Positions 17,364-26,561 of a DNA stretch of 64,000 nucleotides are shown piece by piece. How positions within the stretch are numbered: the stretch's first letter is position 1; every line of letters starts with the position of its first letter. The notes beneath the pieces are model-generated. The model made no database searches. It was given only the letters and a program-made list of their open reading frames with translations, and was not told the origin of the DNA. Made by a program: the position numbers and the translations under genes. The DNA comes from Mycobacterium pinniadriaticum. GTDB taxonomy: Bacteria; Actinomycetota; Actinomycetes; Mycobacteriales; Mycobacteriaceae. The stretch spans positions 62,001 to 126,000 of the forward strand of contig NZ_JAPJDO010000013.1 in the NCBI RefSeq assembly GCF_026242045.1, read 5' to 3'.

Positions 17364-18560
17364 TCAGATCACCTCTTTGGTCGACATGACGCTCCGGTTG
17401 CGGTGAATCTGATTGAGGAACAGCCCGATTGCCGTCGCGACCGAGCCGGTGCGCGCGCCGTCGGTCATGTCGAAACCGTGTCCGGCACCGGGTAATTCGA
17501 CGTAGCTGACCGCCGAACGGGACACCGAACGCAGCCGTTCGACGAAGCTGCGCGCCTGCTCCACGGGGATCACACTGTCACCGGAGCCGTGCACCACCAG
17601 GAACGGTGGCGCCTCGGGATGTATCCGCGCGATCGGCGAAGCCTTGCGGAACAGCTCGCCGTGGCGGCTCTGCCGTTTGTTGACGACCACCCGCTCAAGG
17701 AAATCGACGAACCGGGTGCGCTCGGGCGTGGAACGATCCTCCCAGTCGTAGCGGCCGTAGATTCCGATGACCGCGTCGACGGCGGTGTCCGAGCCGTGCG
17801 GCAGGTGCGCCTGGTATTCGTCGTCGTCGATGGTCAGCCCCGCCAAAGCGGCGAGGTGACCGCCCGCCGAACACCCGGCCACCGCAACGAAATTACGGTC
17901 GCCCCCGAATCGGTCGACGTTGGCGCGAGCCCATGCGATCGCCGCCTTGACGTCGTGGATGTGCCGCGGCCACCGGTGATGCGGTGCGACCCGGTAGTCG
18001 ATCGACAGGCACACCCAGCCCTTGGCGGCCAGATGCGACATCAGCGCGTACCCCTGCAGAATCCGGCTGCCGTGCACCCAGGCACCGCCGGGAAGGAACA
18101 CCATCACGGGGGCGGGCTCGGCGGGCAGATCCTCGCGGCGCCAGACATCGAGCAGCTGCGAAGGATCGTCGCCGTAGCGGACCGACGAACGGTACAGGTG
18201 CTTGCGGTGTTCCAGGGCGTTCAAGACCGGTGGCGTCCGCTCCGGTGCCGGCCACTCGATCTGCAGGTCTTCAGGAGCGACGACGCCGCGCAGCCCGGCC
18301 TCCGACACCGCGCGCGTGCTCTCCCGCTGAGTCTTGCGCACGTCGCCCGCACCGGGGCTCAGCCACGAACGCGCGGCCGCACTGACGAGCTCGGGCATCT
18401 GCCGGGCACCCCAGACACTCATCGCGGTCGCAGCGCCCAGCGGCTCAAGATGCTTGCCGATAATCGGCAGCTGAGCCGACGCCACGCTCATTGCCAGTAG
18501 ATAGTCGGCCGGGCCGGCCTTCATCAGCCAGCGAGCTGTCGTCCACGGTCGTACCGTCAT
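17364..18560 (-). CDS. lipC: Esterase/lipase LipC
   Basis: This 398-residue alpha/beta hydrolase closely resembles M. tuberculosis LipC (Rv0220), including RVAPHHRWPRH, AIAWARANVD, YGRYDWEDRSTPER and the terminal KEVI. The nucleophile is in GCSAGGHLAAL (S231), with Asp in HGSGDSVIPVEQARSF (D328) and His in GAGHGFD (H361). LipC has been described as a cell-surface esterase, which is knowledge of the orthologue. I choose the ATG at 18560 (MTVRPW); an upstream in-frame start at 18668 would add 36 poorly conserved residues. It leads an operon with the WS/DGAT gene. Confidence 0.92.
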   Translation of the reverse strand: MTVRPWTTARWLMKAGPADYLLAMSVASAQLPIIGKHLEPLGAATAMSVWGARQMPELVSAAARSWLSPGAGDVRKTQRESTRAVSEAGLRGVVAPEDLQIEWPAPERTPPVLNALEHRKHLYRSSVRYGDDPSQLLDVWRREDLPAEPAPVMVFLPGGAWVHGSRILQGYALMSHLAAKGWVCLSIDYRVAPHHRWPRHIHDVKAAIAWARANVDRFGGDRNFVAVAGCSAGGHLAALAGLTIDDDEYQAHLPHGSDTAVDAVIGIYGRYDWEDRSTPERTRFVDFLERVVVNKRQSRHGELFRKASPIARIHPEAPPFLVVHGSGDSVIPVEQARSFVERLRSVSRSAVSYVELPGAGHGFDMTDGARTGSVATAIGLFLNQIHRNRSVMSTKEVI

Positions 18561-18703
18561 TGCGCGAGCGTACCCCGCTTCACGGGTGGTACACGACAAA
18601 TTCCTTGAAATGTTCACTGCTTTGCTGAGTGGGGGGAAGATCCACGGTGCTCCAACGTAAGCCGACACCGCCGACGTTTGCCCGCACGCGTCGATCGCGC
18701 GTT

Positions 18704-19693
18704 CTAGTGACCAGCGTTACGGGCCAGGTCGATAGCGAACTGATTCACAAAATGGCCCGGCCCGGGATTGCCGCGTCCGCATGATCCGTCGGAGTCACCC
18801 GGACGTTTGACCCACAGGAACGCGTCGATGTGGCCGTTGCCGGTGGCTGTGGTGGGTTGGACGCCGAGCGCACGGCCGCTGGGATTGCACCAATACAATT
18901 CGCCGTCGGCCGGACCATTGCCGTTTCGCGAGGTGTCGATCACGTAGGGCTTGCCGCCGGTCATTCCCGAAACGGCTTCGCCGTAACCGATTTCCTCGTC
19001 GGTGGTGAAGAAGTTCGAGGTGTTGAGGCTGAAGCCCCGGGCACGGTCGATGCCGACCTGATTGAGCCGGTTGGCGATTTCCTCGGCGGGCAGCCAGCGC
19101 GAATGCCCGGCGTCGATGTACACGGCGGCGGCCGGGTCGCGGGTCAGCGCATCGACGGCGTAGCGGATCAGGTCGAAACGTTCCTGGCGCGCCTCACCCG
19201 ATAGGCAGTCGGCCATATCGAGTGCATCGGGCTCGAGGACGATCATCGCCGGCCCGCCACCCAGCTGGGCCGACACGCCGTCGATCCACTGGCGGTAGGC
19301 GTCGCCCGAGCCGAACCCACCCGATGCGAAGCTGCCGCAGTCGCGATGCGGAAGGGAGTAGATGGCCAGCATCGGCATGGCGCCCGCGGCCCAGGCTCCG
19401 GTCAGGTATTTGGTCACCGCGGCGGCCGGCACGCGGTTGTCGATCCAGTACGCCTGTGGCGTGTTGGCGATGTATGCCAATTCCGGGCTGTCCGGGTTGG
19501 CGTGCGCGGCGCGCATGGCCGCCGAGTTCGGGTCGACGTAGAAGGGCGATCCGCCCGCCGGGCTGGCATCGTCGGCCAACCGGATCGCGGGGCCGGCTCC
19601 GACGGGCTCGGCGGACAGAACCATGCCGACGACGACCGCGGCCGTCAGAAACGGAGCGATCCACCGCGCGACCGCGCCAGCAGCTGAGAACAT
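18704..19693 (-). CDS. Secreted GH6 glycoside hydrolase (CelA1/Rv0062-like)
   Basis: This 330-residue protein starts with a signal peptide (hydrophobic residues about 14-30, AEPVGAG near the cleavage site). A glycoside hydrolase family 6 domain follows, with LEPDALDMADC carrying the likely proton-donor Asp, the structural YIDAGHSRWLP and VIDTSRNGNGP. The predicted activity is endo-beta-1,4-glucanase outside the cell. There is no carbohydrate-binding module. A GH6 enzyme (CelA1) is known in M. tuberculosis at another locus. The ATG at 19693 lacks a clear Shine-Dalgarno; a GTG one codon upstream is equally possible. Confidence 0.88.
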   Translation of the reverse strand: MFSAAGAVARWIAPFLTAAVVVGMVLSAEPVGAGPAIRLADDASPAGGSPFYVDPNSAAMRAAHANPDSPELAYIANTPQAYWIDNRVPAAAVTKYLTGAWAAGAMPMLAIYSLPHRDCGSFASGGFGSGDAYRQWIDGVSAQLGGGPAMIVLEPDALDMADCLSGEARQERFDLIRYAVDALTRDPAAAVYIDAGHSRWLPAEEIANRLNQVGIDRARGFSLNTSNFFTTDEEIGYGEAVSGMTGGKPYVIDTSRNGNGPADGELYWCNPSGRALGVQPTTATGNGHIDAFLWVKRPGDSDGSCGRGNPGPGHFVNQFAIDLARNAGH

Positions 19694-19773
19694 CACCGGA
19701 GAAAAACTAGTGCCGGGGGTCAATAAACGCCAACCGTCAACCCGCCGTCGAGGTCTGGACCGCGTAACTCCCC

Positions 19774-19799
19774 TAGACTCGGGTCACCCAACAAGGAGG
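19774..19799 (+). promoter_or_regulatory. Promoter -10 and strong ribosome binding site
   Basis: TAGACT at 19774-19779 fits the mycobacterial SigA -10 pattern TANNNT. It is followed by AAGGAGG at 19793-19799, six bases before the ATG at 19805. No convincing -35 hexamer is visible. Confidence 0.45.
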
Positions 19800-19804
19800 C
19801 CGGG

Positions 19805-21442
19805 ATGACCGAGTATGCCGATGTCATCTATACCGGCGGCGACATCGTCACGATCGATGAGCACAATCCCTCCGCGACCGCGCTGGCCGTGCGCGCCGGA
19901 CGCATCACCGCGGTGGGCGAAAGTGATGATCTGGTGCCCGCTCACCGGGGTCCGGCGACACGGATGGTGGACCTCGACGGGGCGACCTTATTGCCGGGCT
20001 TCCTCGATCCGCACAGCCACTACATCAACTCGCTGACCGTCGCCAACCAGGTGAACGTCTTCGCCCCGCCGGCCGGACCGGGATCCGACGTCGACGCCAT
20101 CGTCGCGGCGTTGCGGACGTTCCGAGACTCCCATCGCATACCACCGGGCGAGATGATCGTCGCCTACGGCTACGACGACACCCTGATGCCCGGGGGCCGG
20201 CTGCTGCACAAGGACGACCTCGACGTCGACTTCGGTGCCAACCCCGTTCTGGTCGGTCATGTCTCGATGCACGGCGCGGTGCTGAACTCCGCGGCGATGC
20301 GGATGTTCGATATCACCGCCGACACCGAGACACCGCCGGGCGGGGTGATCGTCCGCAAGGAGGGCACCACCGAGCCCGACGGATTGGTGATGGAGACAGC
20401 GTTTCTCCCGATCTTCGCCGCGATGCCCAAACCGACACCGTCGCAAGAGATCACCTGGAGCAAGGCCGGTCAGATGCTGTATGCGGCGGCGGGTATCACC
20501 ACCGCGCACGAAGGCGCCACCCACGCCGCCGACGTCGAGTTGATCTACCGGGCAGCCGAGGGTGGCGCGAGGTTGATCGATGTCGTCGCCTACCCGTTCA
20601 TCCTCGAACTCGACGAGGTGCTGCACCGTCATCCGCCCGCGACATTCGGCAGTTACCACAATCGGGTCAAGCTCGGCGGGGTCAAGGTCACCCTGGACGG
20701 CTCGCCGCAGGGGCGCACCGCCTACTTCACCACGCCGTATCTGGTGGACGGCCCCGACGGTCAGCACAATTGGTGCGGCGAGCTCGGCTTCAGTCAGGAA
20801 ACCGTCAACGGCTGGTTCAAGCAGGTCTACGACCTGGGCCTGCCGCTCGATATCCACGCCAACGGGGACGCCGCCATCGACGTCGCGTTGTCGGCTCACG
20901 AGTTCGCTGCCGCCGGTGACTTGGGCCGAGACCGCCTGACCGTCATGGTGCATTCGCAGTTCGTCCGGCGCGACCAGCTGCAGCGGTACGTCGACTACAA
21001 GATCATCCCGTCGTTCTTCACCCCACACACCTTCTACTTCGGCGACGCCCATGTGCGACTGCGCGGTAAGACCCAGGCGGACTTCCTGTCCCCGATGCGC
21101 GCGGCGATCGACCTCGGGCTGCGCCCGACCAATCACACGGACTTCGTCGTCACCCCGCTGGATCAGATGTTCGTGGTGTGGACGGCGGTGAACCGAATCT
21201 CGCGCGGCGGCGCAACCATCGGCGCCGACCAGCGGGTCACTCCCCTCGAGGCGCTCAAGGCCATCACCATCAACGCGGCGCGCCAGTACCGCGAGGCGGA
21301 CACCAAGGGCTCGCTGGAGGCGGGCAAGCTCGCCGACCTCGTCGTCCTCGACGGCAATCCGCTGACGGTCGACCCCGACGCGATCAAGGACATCCGCGTG
21401 GTCGAGACCATCAAAGAGGGGGAAACCGTCTACCGCGGGTAG
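19805..21442 (+). CDS. YtcJ-like amidohydrolase (amidohydrolase family 3)
   Basis: This 545-residue metal-dependent hydrolase has the HxH metal motif in FLDPHSHYIN (H70, H72). The Lys-containing GGVKVTLDGSPQGRTAYF, the metal His in DIHANGDAAID and the Asp in NHTDFVVTPL follow. The C-terminal GSLEAGKLADLVVLDGNPL is the standard composite-domain ending. The family hydrolyses amides, hydantoin-like rings or esters; the substrate cannot be read. The ATG at 19805 has an excellent Shine-Dalgarno. It converges on the alcohol dehydrogenase gene with 7 bp between stops. Confidence 0.9.
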   Translation: MTEYADVIYTGGDIVTIDEHNPSATALAVRAGRITAVGESDDLVPAHRGPATRMVDLDGATLLPGFLDPHSHYINSLTVANQVNVFAPPAGPGSDVDAIVAALRTFRDSHRIPPGEMIVAYGYDDTLMPGGRLLHKDDLDVDFGANPVLVGHVSMHGAVLNSAAMRMFDITADTETPPGGVIVRKEGTTEPDGLVMETAFLPIFAAMPKPTPSQEITWSKAGQMLYAAAGITTAHEGATHAADVELIYRAAEGGARLIDVVAYPFILELDEVLHRHPPATFGSYHNRVKLGGVKVTLDGSPQGRTAYFTTPYLVDGPDGQHNWCGELGFSQETVNGWFKQVYDLGLPLDIHANGDAAIDVALSAHEFAAAGDLGRDRLTVMVHSQFVRRDQLQRYVDYKIIPSFFTPHTFYFGDAHVRLRGKTQADFLSPMRAAIDLGLRPTNHTDFVVTPLDQMFVVWTAVNRISRGGATIGADQRVTPLEALKAITINAARQYREADTKGSLEAGKLADLVVLDGNPLTVDPDAIKDIRVVETIKEGETVYRG

Positions 21443-21448
21443 CCCGCG
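21434..21448. terminator. Short hairpin spanning stop codon
   Basis: CGCGGG and CCCGCG pair around TAG, which is the stop codon of the amidohydrolase gene. The stem is only 6 bp with no U-tract. It lies between convergent genes and could act as a weak bidirectional terminator. Confidence 0.3.
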
Positions 21449-21449
21449 A

Positions 21450-22475
21450 TCAGGGTGTGAGCAGCACCTTGACATGCTCCCCGGAGCGCGACGCGACCGC
21501 GGCGTAACCCTCGGCAGCCGCCTCGAGCGGCAGCGTCGTGGTGAAGATGCCCTCGACGTCGAGGCGGCCGTTCTGCAACAGCGGGATCAGTTCCGGCCAG
21601 GTGCTCTGCACGGGCGCGGTGGTCATCCGCAGGGTGAGGCTGCGCAGCAGGGCGGTCAGCGCGGGGAACGGATACGGGTTGAGGTTGTGCACCCCGACCA
21701 CCGAGACCGTGCCGCCGGCTCGGACCGTGGCCAGTGAATCGTCCAGCGACGTGTCGTTGCCGACGGCGTCGATGACCGAGTCGGCACCGATACCGCCGGT
21801 GGCGTCCATGACCGCCTGCAGCGCGGGCGCCGGAAGCGGTGTCCCGCCCATCCGCTCCGCCCGGTCACGCCGGGCGGCGACCGGATCCACCGCGAAAACT
21901 CTTGCCGCACCGAGGAACAACGCACTGCGCAGCGCGCACAGACCGACCGCGCCCAAACCGATGACCACGGCGGTGCCGCCGACGGGAATGTCAGCGCGTT
22001 TGGCGGCAGCCCAGCCGGTGGCCAGATTGTCGGTGAGTAGCAGAGCCTGCTCGGTGTTGATGTTCTCCGGCATCTTCAGCAGCTGGAAGTCCGCGGCCGG
22101 GACAGCCAGCAGCTCGGCCTGAGCCCCGCCGAGGACCCCGGAACCGAAGATCTGCGGGCCCGATGCGCACAGGATCGGATCCTTGGTCGCGCAGCCGGCG
22201 CAGGCTCCACAGCCGGCCACCGATGACACCAGGACCTGATCGCCCACCTTGACCGTGTGCACCTCCGGCCCGGCCTCGACGACGGTGCCGATGGCCTCGT
22301 GGCCCAGTGAGACGGGCGCGAAGAGCGGATAGTCGCCCTCGTAGAAGTGCAGGTCCGAACCGCAGATGGCGGTCGCCGTCACCTGGACGACGGCGCCGGC
22401 CGGGCCGGGCAGTACCGGGTCCGGCCAGCTGTCGACCCGCACAGATCCCGGTGTATCGATGAGAACCGCACGCAT
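21450..22475 (-). CDS. Zn-dependent medium-chain alcohol dehydrogenase
   Basis: This 341-residue MDR-family protein has catalytic-zinc ligands C38 (ICGSDLHF) and H59/E60 (GHEA). The structural-zinc cysteines C89, C92, C95 and C103 are in GCGACAGCATKDPILC. The NAD(P) motif VIGLGAVGLCALRSA follows. It should interconvert an alcohol and the corresponding ketone or aldehyde. It lies only 9 bp downstream of the Baeyer-Villiger-type monooxygenase on the same strand, so the two probably act in sequence (alcohol to ketone to ester). ATG start at 22475. Confidence 0.92.
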   Translation of the reverse strand: MRAVLIDTPGSVRVDSWPDPVLPGPAGAVVQVTATAICGSDLHFYEGDYPLFAPVSLGHEAIGTVVEAGPEVHTVKVGDQVLVSSVAGCGACAGCATKDPILCASGPQIFGSGVLGGAQAELLAVPAADFQLLKMPENINTEQALLLTDNLATGWAAAKRADIPVGGTAVVIGLGAVGLCALRSALFLGAARVFAVDPVAARRDRAERMGGTPLPAPALQAVMDATGGIGADSVIDAVGNDTSLDDSLATVRAGGTVSVVGVHNLNPYPFPALTALLRSLTLRMTTAPVQSTWPELIPLLQNGRLDVEGIFTTTLPLEAAAEGYAAVASRSGEHVKVLLTP

Positions 22476-22484
22476 AGCTGCTCC

Positions 22485-24428
22485 TCACTTCCCCTTTGTC
22501 ACAACGAAGTTCGACCAATCAGGGGTACGAACCGCGTTCCAGTACACCGGCAGACGCCACGGGCTCACCGTGTGGATCTCGCCGGCGGCGTTCTTGAAGT
22601 ACGAATGCTTGATCGACGGGTGCGCCCAGACCATGGTGTTGATCTCGGCTTGATGACGCCGATGCCACTCCTCGGTGGCCTCAACCGTCGGCTCGATTGC
22701 CTTCCAACCGTTGGCGATCACCTCGGCCAGGCAGTCGTTGATGTAGCGCATCTGCAGCTCGGAATTGAAGATCAGGCTGCCGCCGTGCGCCAGATGGTTG
22801 CCCGGGCCGTAGATCATGAAGAAGTTCGGGAACCCCGGCACGGTGATGCCCAGGTACCCTGCGGGCCGCTCTCCCCAGGCGGCGCGCAGATCCGTCCCGT
22901 CGCGGCCGGTGATCGTCATCGGATACAACACCTCGGTGGCGCGGAATCCGGTGGCGTAGATGATGACGTCGACGTCGTGGGCCACTCCGTCGGCGGTGAC
23001 CACGGCGTGCGGTGTGATGCGTTCGATCGGGGTGCGTACCAGCTCGACGTCGTCGCGGCGCAGTGTGGACAGCCAGGTTCCGTTGTCCTGCAACGTGCGT
23101 TTGCCCGTCGCGGGATAGTCCGGCAGCACCTTGGCCAGCAGGTCGGCGTCATCACCGACTCCGGTGGTGATCCAGTCGGTGAACATCAGGCGCGCCACGG
23201 CGTTGATCTCGCTGACCGCGTAGTTCGGGTCGTCGGGGTGGGTGTAGGCGGGATCCGAACGGGCGGCCTCCAGCCCTTTGTCCGCTCCGGGCCACATCAC
23301 CAGAAAGCGGTACCAACGGTTGTAGTACGGAAGGTGATTCATCGCCCAGCGCACCCCGTCCCCGACGCTGTCGTGGTACATCGGGTTGGGGAACATCCAC
23401 TGGGCGGTGCGCTGGAACACGGTCAGATGCTCAACCTGGTCGGCGATCGCCGGGGCGATCTGGAAACCGCTGGCTCCCGCCCCGATGAGTGCCACCCGCT
23501 TGCCGGTCAGGTCGACGGAGTGATCCCAGGCCGCCGAGTGGAAGGCCGGCCCCTCGAAGGTGTCGGCGCCCTCGATATCGGGAAATTGGGGCCGGTTCAA
23601 CTGCCCGACCGCGGTGATGACCGCCCTGGCGCGGATGCTGGACTCGGTTCCGTCCCTGCCGCGCACGACCACCAGCCAGGTGCCGTCGTCGTCGTTCCAG
23701 TCCGCCGACACCACTTCGGTCTGCCAACGGACGTTCTCGTCCAGCCGGTGGCGGGCAAGGACCGATTCGAAGTAGGCCCGCAGTTCGGGCTGCTCGGCGA
23801 AATAGTGCGACCAGTCGTTGCTCGGTTCGAAGCTGTAGCAGTAGAAGTGATTGGCGACATCGACACGGGCACCGGGATAGCTGTTCTCCCACCATGTTCC
23901 GCCCGGCCCGGCGTTCTTCTCCACGATGGTGAACGGGATATTGGCCTGTTTGAGGCGGATTCCGGCGAGTAGGCCCGATTCGCCACACCCGATCACGACG
24001 ACCGGGAAGTCGGCGGCCGCCACGGGATCCAGCGCCGCGGGACGGCGGGGGTCGACGTCCTCGAGGTCCATCTCCTCCAGGACCATCGGGCGGTACTCAT
24101 CGTCGACATGCTCGCAGGCGGCCCAGTCGAGCATCTCGCCGATCAGCTCGGGGCTCAGCGGCACCGGCCCCGGGCAGCCGCGGTCGCGGTACTCGGCGAT
24201 GACGGGCAACGCGACCGCACGGGCCCGGGCCTTGTCCTCCTCGGACATGAAACCCTGCACCTCGTTGAGGAAGACGCCGGCCTGCTTGAACTCGCGGATG
24301 AAGCGGGGGTCGCCGGTGATGTGCACCAATGACAGCAGCAGCGTGGGGATGCTGACCTGCTCCAACGCGGCGGCGATCTCGGCGTCCGAGGACGTGAACG
24401 GTTGGCCCGCATACGGATTGGTCGTCAT
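22485..24428 (-). CDS. Baeyer-Villiger-type flavin monooxygenase
   Basis: This 647-residue protein has an N-terminal extension of about 140 residues, then the FAD motif GCGESG (147-152), GGTWWENSYPGARVDV, and the Baeyer-Villiger fingerprint F-x-G-x3-H-x3-W (291-301). A second Rossmann motif, GAGASG (316-321), follows. It would insert oxygen next to a ketone carbonyl using NADPH and O2. The ATG at 24428 (MTTNPY) has GAGAGGAAA 8 bp upstream. It is the first gene of an operon with the alcohol dehydrogenase and is divergent from an esterase. A palindrome at 24452-24482 sits in the shared promoter region. Confidence 0.92.
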   Translation of the reverse strand: MTTNPYAGQPFTSSDAEIAAALEQVSIPTLLLSLVHITGDPRFIREFKQAGVFLNEVQGFMSEEDKARARAVALPVIAEYRDRGCPGPVPLSPELIGEMLDWAACEHVDDEYRPMVLEEMDLEDVDPRRPAALDPVAAADFPVVVIGCGESGLLAGIRLKQANIPFTIVEKNAGPGGTWWENSYPGARVDVANHFYCYSFEPSNDWSHYFAEQPELRAYFESVLARHRLDENVRWQTEVVSADWNDDDGTWLVVVRGRDGTESSIRARAVITAVGQLNRPQFPDIEGADTFEGPAFHSAAWDHSVDLTGKRVALIGAGASGFQIAPAIADQVEHLTVFQRTAQWMFPNPMYHDSVGDGVRWAMNHLPYYNRWYRFLVMWPGADKGLEAARSDPAYTHPDDPNYAVSEINAVARLMFTDWITTGVGDDADLLAKVLPDYPATGKRTLQDNGTWLSTLRRDDVELVRTPIERITPHAVVTADGVAHDVDVIIYATGFRATEVLYPMTITGRDGTDLRAAWGERPAGYLGITVPGFPNFFMIYGPGNHLAHGGSLIFNSELQMRYINDCLAEVIANGWKAIEPTVEATEEWHRRHQAEINTMVWAHPSIKHSYFKNAAGEIHTVSPWRLPVYWNAVRTPDWSNFVVTKGK

Positions 24429-24451
24429 TGACGGTTTCCTCTCGGCGATCT

Positions 24452-24482
24452 GCAATTACGCTACGCATCGTTCCGTAATTGC
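24452..24482. promoter_or_regulatory. 31-bp operator-like inverted repeat
   Basis: GCAATTACG and CGTAATTGC are perfect 9-bp arms. Inside them ACG-CAT-CGT continues the symmetry, giving TTACG-n2-ACG-n3-CGT-n2-CGTAA. It lies between the monooxygenase start (24428) and the divergent esterase. No regulator gene is adjacent, so the binding protein is unknown. A TANNNT-like TACTGT at 24494-24499 may be a -10 for the esterase. Confidence 0.55.
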
Positions 24483-24561
24483 CGCCACCACGATACTGTC
24501 TCCTGCGGTCATGGATCAAGGTCCTGTCCCTAGCCGGACCCGGGTTGCCATACTGGGCGGC

Positions 24562-25449
24562 GTGGCCAACACCGACATCCATCCCGAGCTGCGCAGCGCC
24601 GCGCGGTTCACCCCCCGCAAGCTCATCTATCCCCGGACGCTGCCGATCCTGCGCCGGCTGACCGCCCTGCAGAGACCCAAGAACGAAGGTGTCGAGGTGC
24701 TGACGCTGGAGTCCGGCGTCGGCATCCGTCTCTACCGGCCCGCCGGGGCCTCCGCGACCACCCCGGCGCTGCTGTGGATCCACGGCGGCGGCTACGTGCT
24801 GGGCACCGCCGCCCAGGACGACGTGATGTGCCGGCGGTTCGTGAAGGATCTGGGAATCACGGTGGCCGCCGTCGACTACCGCCTGGCCCCGGAGCACCCG
24901 TATCCCGCGCCGCTGGAGGACTGCTACACCGCGCTCGAATGGCTGGCCGGGCTGCCCGCCGTCGACGAGAACCGGATCGCGATCGGCGGGGCCAGCGCCG
25001 GCGGTGGACTCACCGCGGCCCTGGCACTGTTGGCCCGGGACCGCGCCGGGGTGAAACCGGTCTTCCAGCTGCTGGTCTACCCGATGATCGACGACCGGAG
25101 CGTGGGTCTGCACCTCGAGGATCCGGGTCAGCGGCTGTGGAACGCCACCAGCAACCGGTTCGGCTGGCAGTCCTATCTCGGTGGTGCCGATCCGGAGGTG
25201 GCGGTGCCCGCGCGGCGGACCGATCTCGCCGGCCTGCCACCGGCCTGGCTTGGGGTCGGAACACTGGACCTGTTCCACGACGAAGACCTTGATTATGCGG
25301 ACCGGTTGCGGGCCGCGGGCGTGCCGTGCGACGTCCACGTGGTGCCGGGGGCGTTCCACGGTTTCGACGGCATCGCACCGAAAGCCGATATCTCCAACGC
25401 GTTCTTCTACAGCCAGTGTGAGAGCCTGCGCCAAAGTTTCGGGGACTGA
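24562..25449 (+). CDS. HSL-family alpha/beta hydrolase (possible LipW)
   Basis: About 295 residues form a hormone-sensitive-lipase-type esterase. HGGGY (74-78) is the oxyanion motif, GGASAGGGL holds the nucleophile S145, DLFHDEDLDYADRL supplies the Asp and GAFHGFD the His. It would hydrolyse a short- or medium-chain ester, fitting the product of the divergent monooxygenase. Position and strand, between lipC and Rv0216, suggest M. tuberculosis LipW (Rv0217c), but I cannot confirm this. The GTG at 24562 gives the usual distance to HGGG; an ATG at 24511 is an alternative and could be leaderless. Five bases separate it from the next gene. Confidence 0.85.
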   Translation: MANTDIHPELRSAARFTPRKLIYPRTLPILRRLTALQRPKNEGVEVLTLESGVGIRLYRPAGASATTPALLWIHGGGYVLGTAAQDDVMCRRFVKDLGITVAAVDYRLAPEHPYPAPLEDCYTALEWLAGLPAVDENRIAIGGASAGGGLTAALALLARDRAGVKPVFQLLVYPMIDDRSVGLHLEDPGQRLWNATSNRFGWQSYLGGADPEVAVPARRTDLAGLPPAWLGVGTLDLFHDEDLDYADRLRAAGVPCDVHVVPGAFHGFDGIAPKADISNAFFYSQCESLRQSFGD

Positions 25450-25454
25450 GTCCA

Positions 25455-26561
25455 ATGCCGGCGGCGCTGACCACCGAGCAGCGGGACCTGGCCGACGCGG
25501 TGGCAGATGTGATGGCCAAGCGCTCACCGGAGACCGAGGTGCGCCGGCTGATGGCCACCGACACCGGATACGACCCGGCGGTCTGGGCCGAGCTCGCCGC
25601 GATGGGTCTACTGGGCCTGGCGATACCCGAGGCGCTCGGCGGCTCCGGCGCCGGCGCGGTCGAGGTGGGACTGGTGATGGAGGCCATGGGCCGGGCGCTG
25701 TTGTGCGGGCCCTACCTGTCGACCGCGGTGCTGACCACCAACCTGTTGCTGGCCCTCGGCGACACCCGGGAACAGGCCGATGTCCTCCCGCGCATCGCCG
25801 CGGGCGAGTTCCTTGCGACGGTGGCGTTCGCCGAGCCGGGTTCGGCCCGACCGCCTGCCTCGCCGGATACCACCGCGCGTGCGGCCGGGTTCGACTGGTT
25901 GTTGTCGGGCACCAAGACCTACGTACTCGACGCGACGATCGCCCAGCGCATCTACGTCCTGGCCGGGAACTCGATCTTCGCGGTGGCGCCCGACTCTCCC
26001 GGTCTGGAGATCAGCGCACTGTCGACGGTCGATCAGACCCGCAAGCAGGGCCGGCTGGTATTGCGCGACACGCCGGCCCGGCTGGTGGGCGCCCTGGAGG
26101 CCGGGTCCGTCGCACTCGATCGGGCGCTGGATGCCGCGTCAGTGGCACTATCGGGCGAGCAGGCCGGCGGCGCGATGCACGCCATGCGGATGGCTGCCGA
26201 CTACGCCAAAACCCGGTTCCAGTTCGGGCGGGCGATCGGCAGCTTCCAGGCGGTCAAGCACATGTGCGCCGACATGCTGCTGGAAGCGGAATCGGCGTTA
26301 TCCGCGGCCCGGCACGTCGCCGCCGCCTTCGACGCGGACGATCCCGATTGTCTTCTGGATCTGGCTGCGGCGCAAGCGTATTGCTCGGAAGCATTCGTGA
26401 CGGTCGCAGCGAACACCATCCAGGTGCACGGCGGTATCGGCTTCACCTGGGAGCACCCCGCACACCTGTACCTGCGACGGGCCAGGACCGACGCCGAGTT
26501 GTTCGGTGACCCGGCATGGCACCGGGAGCGTTATGTGCGACTGCGGGAGGCTCAGCAGTGA
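25455..26561 (+). CDS. Acyl-CoA dehydrogenase, beta-type subunit of second FadE pair
   Basis: This 368-residue acyl-CoA dehydrogenase has a typical C-terminal domain (YAKTRFQFGRAIGSFQAVKHMCADM; IQVHGGIGFTWEHPAHLYLRRA). It lacks the normal flavin TEPxxGSD motif (VAFAEPGSARPPAS instead) and the EGT catalytic Glu. It shares GTGA with the following dehydrogenase gene, so the two are read as subunits of one heteromeric enzyme. The gene lies 5 bp after the esterase, giving a three-gene operon. Same logic as the pair at 8869-11126, but here the order of the two subunits is reversed. Confidence 0.88.
   Translation: MPAALTTEQRDLADAVADVMAKRSPETEVRRLMATDTGYDPAVWAELAAMGLLGLAIPEALGGSGAGAVEVGLVMEAMGRALLCGPYLSTAVLTTNLLLALGDTREQADVLPRIAAGEFLATVAFAEPGSARPPASPDTTARAAGFDWLLSGTKTYVLDATIAQRIYVLAGNSIFAVAPDSPGLEISALSTVDQTRKQGRLVLRDTPARLVGALEAGSVALDRALDAASVALSGEQAGGAMHAMRMAADYAKTRFQFGRAIGSFQAVKHMCADMLLEAESALSAARHVAAAFDADDPDCLLDLAAAQAYCSEAFVTVAANTIQVHGGIGFTWEHPAHLYLRRARTDAELFGDPAWHRERYVRLREAQQ

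Noticed and set aside
18680..18710. GCGCGTTCTAG as a KstR half-site near the end of the GH6 gene
   Set aside because: Only one AAC/GTT half is present; the other half does not match the consensus and the place is downstream of a gene.
24511..24561. ATG at 24511 as the start of the HSL-family esterase
   Set aside because: It is possible as a leaderless start, but it adds 17 residues beyond the usual distance to HGGG. I kept GTG 24562 as the first choice.
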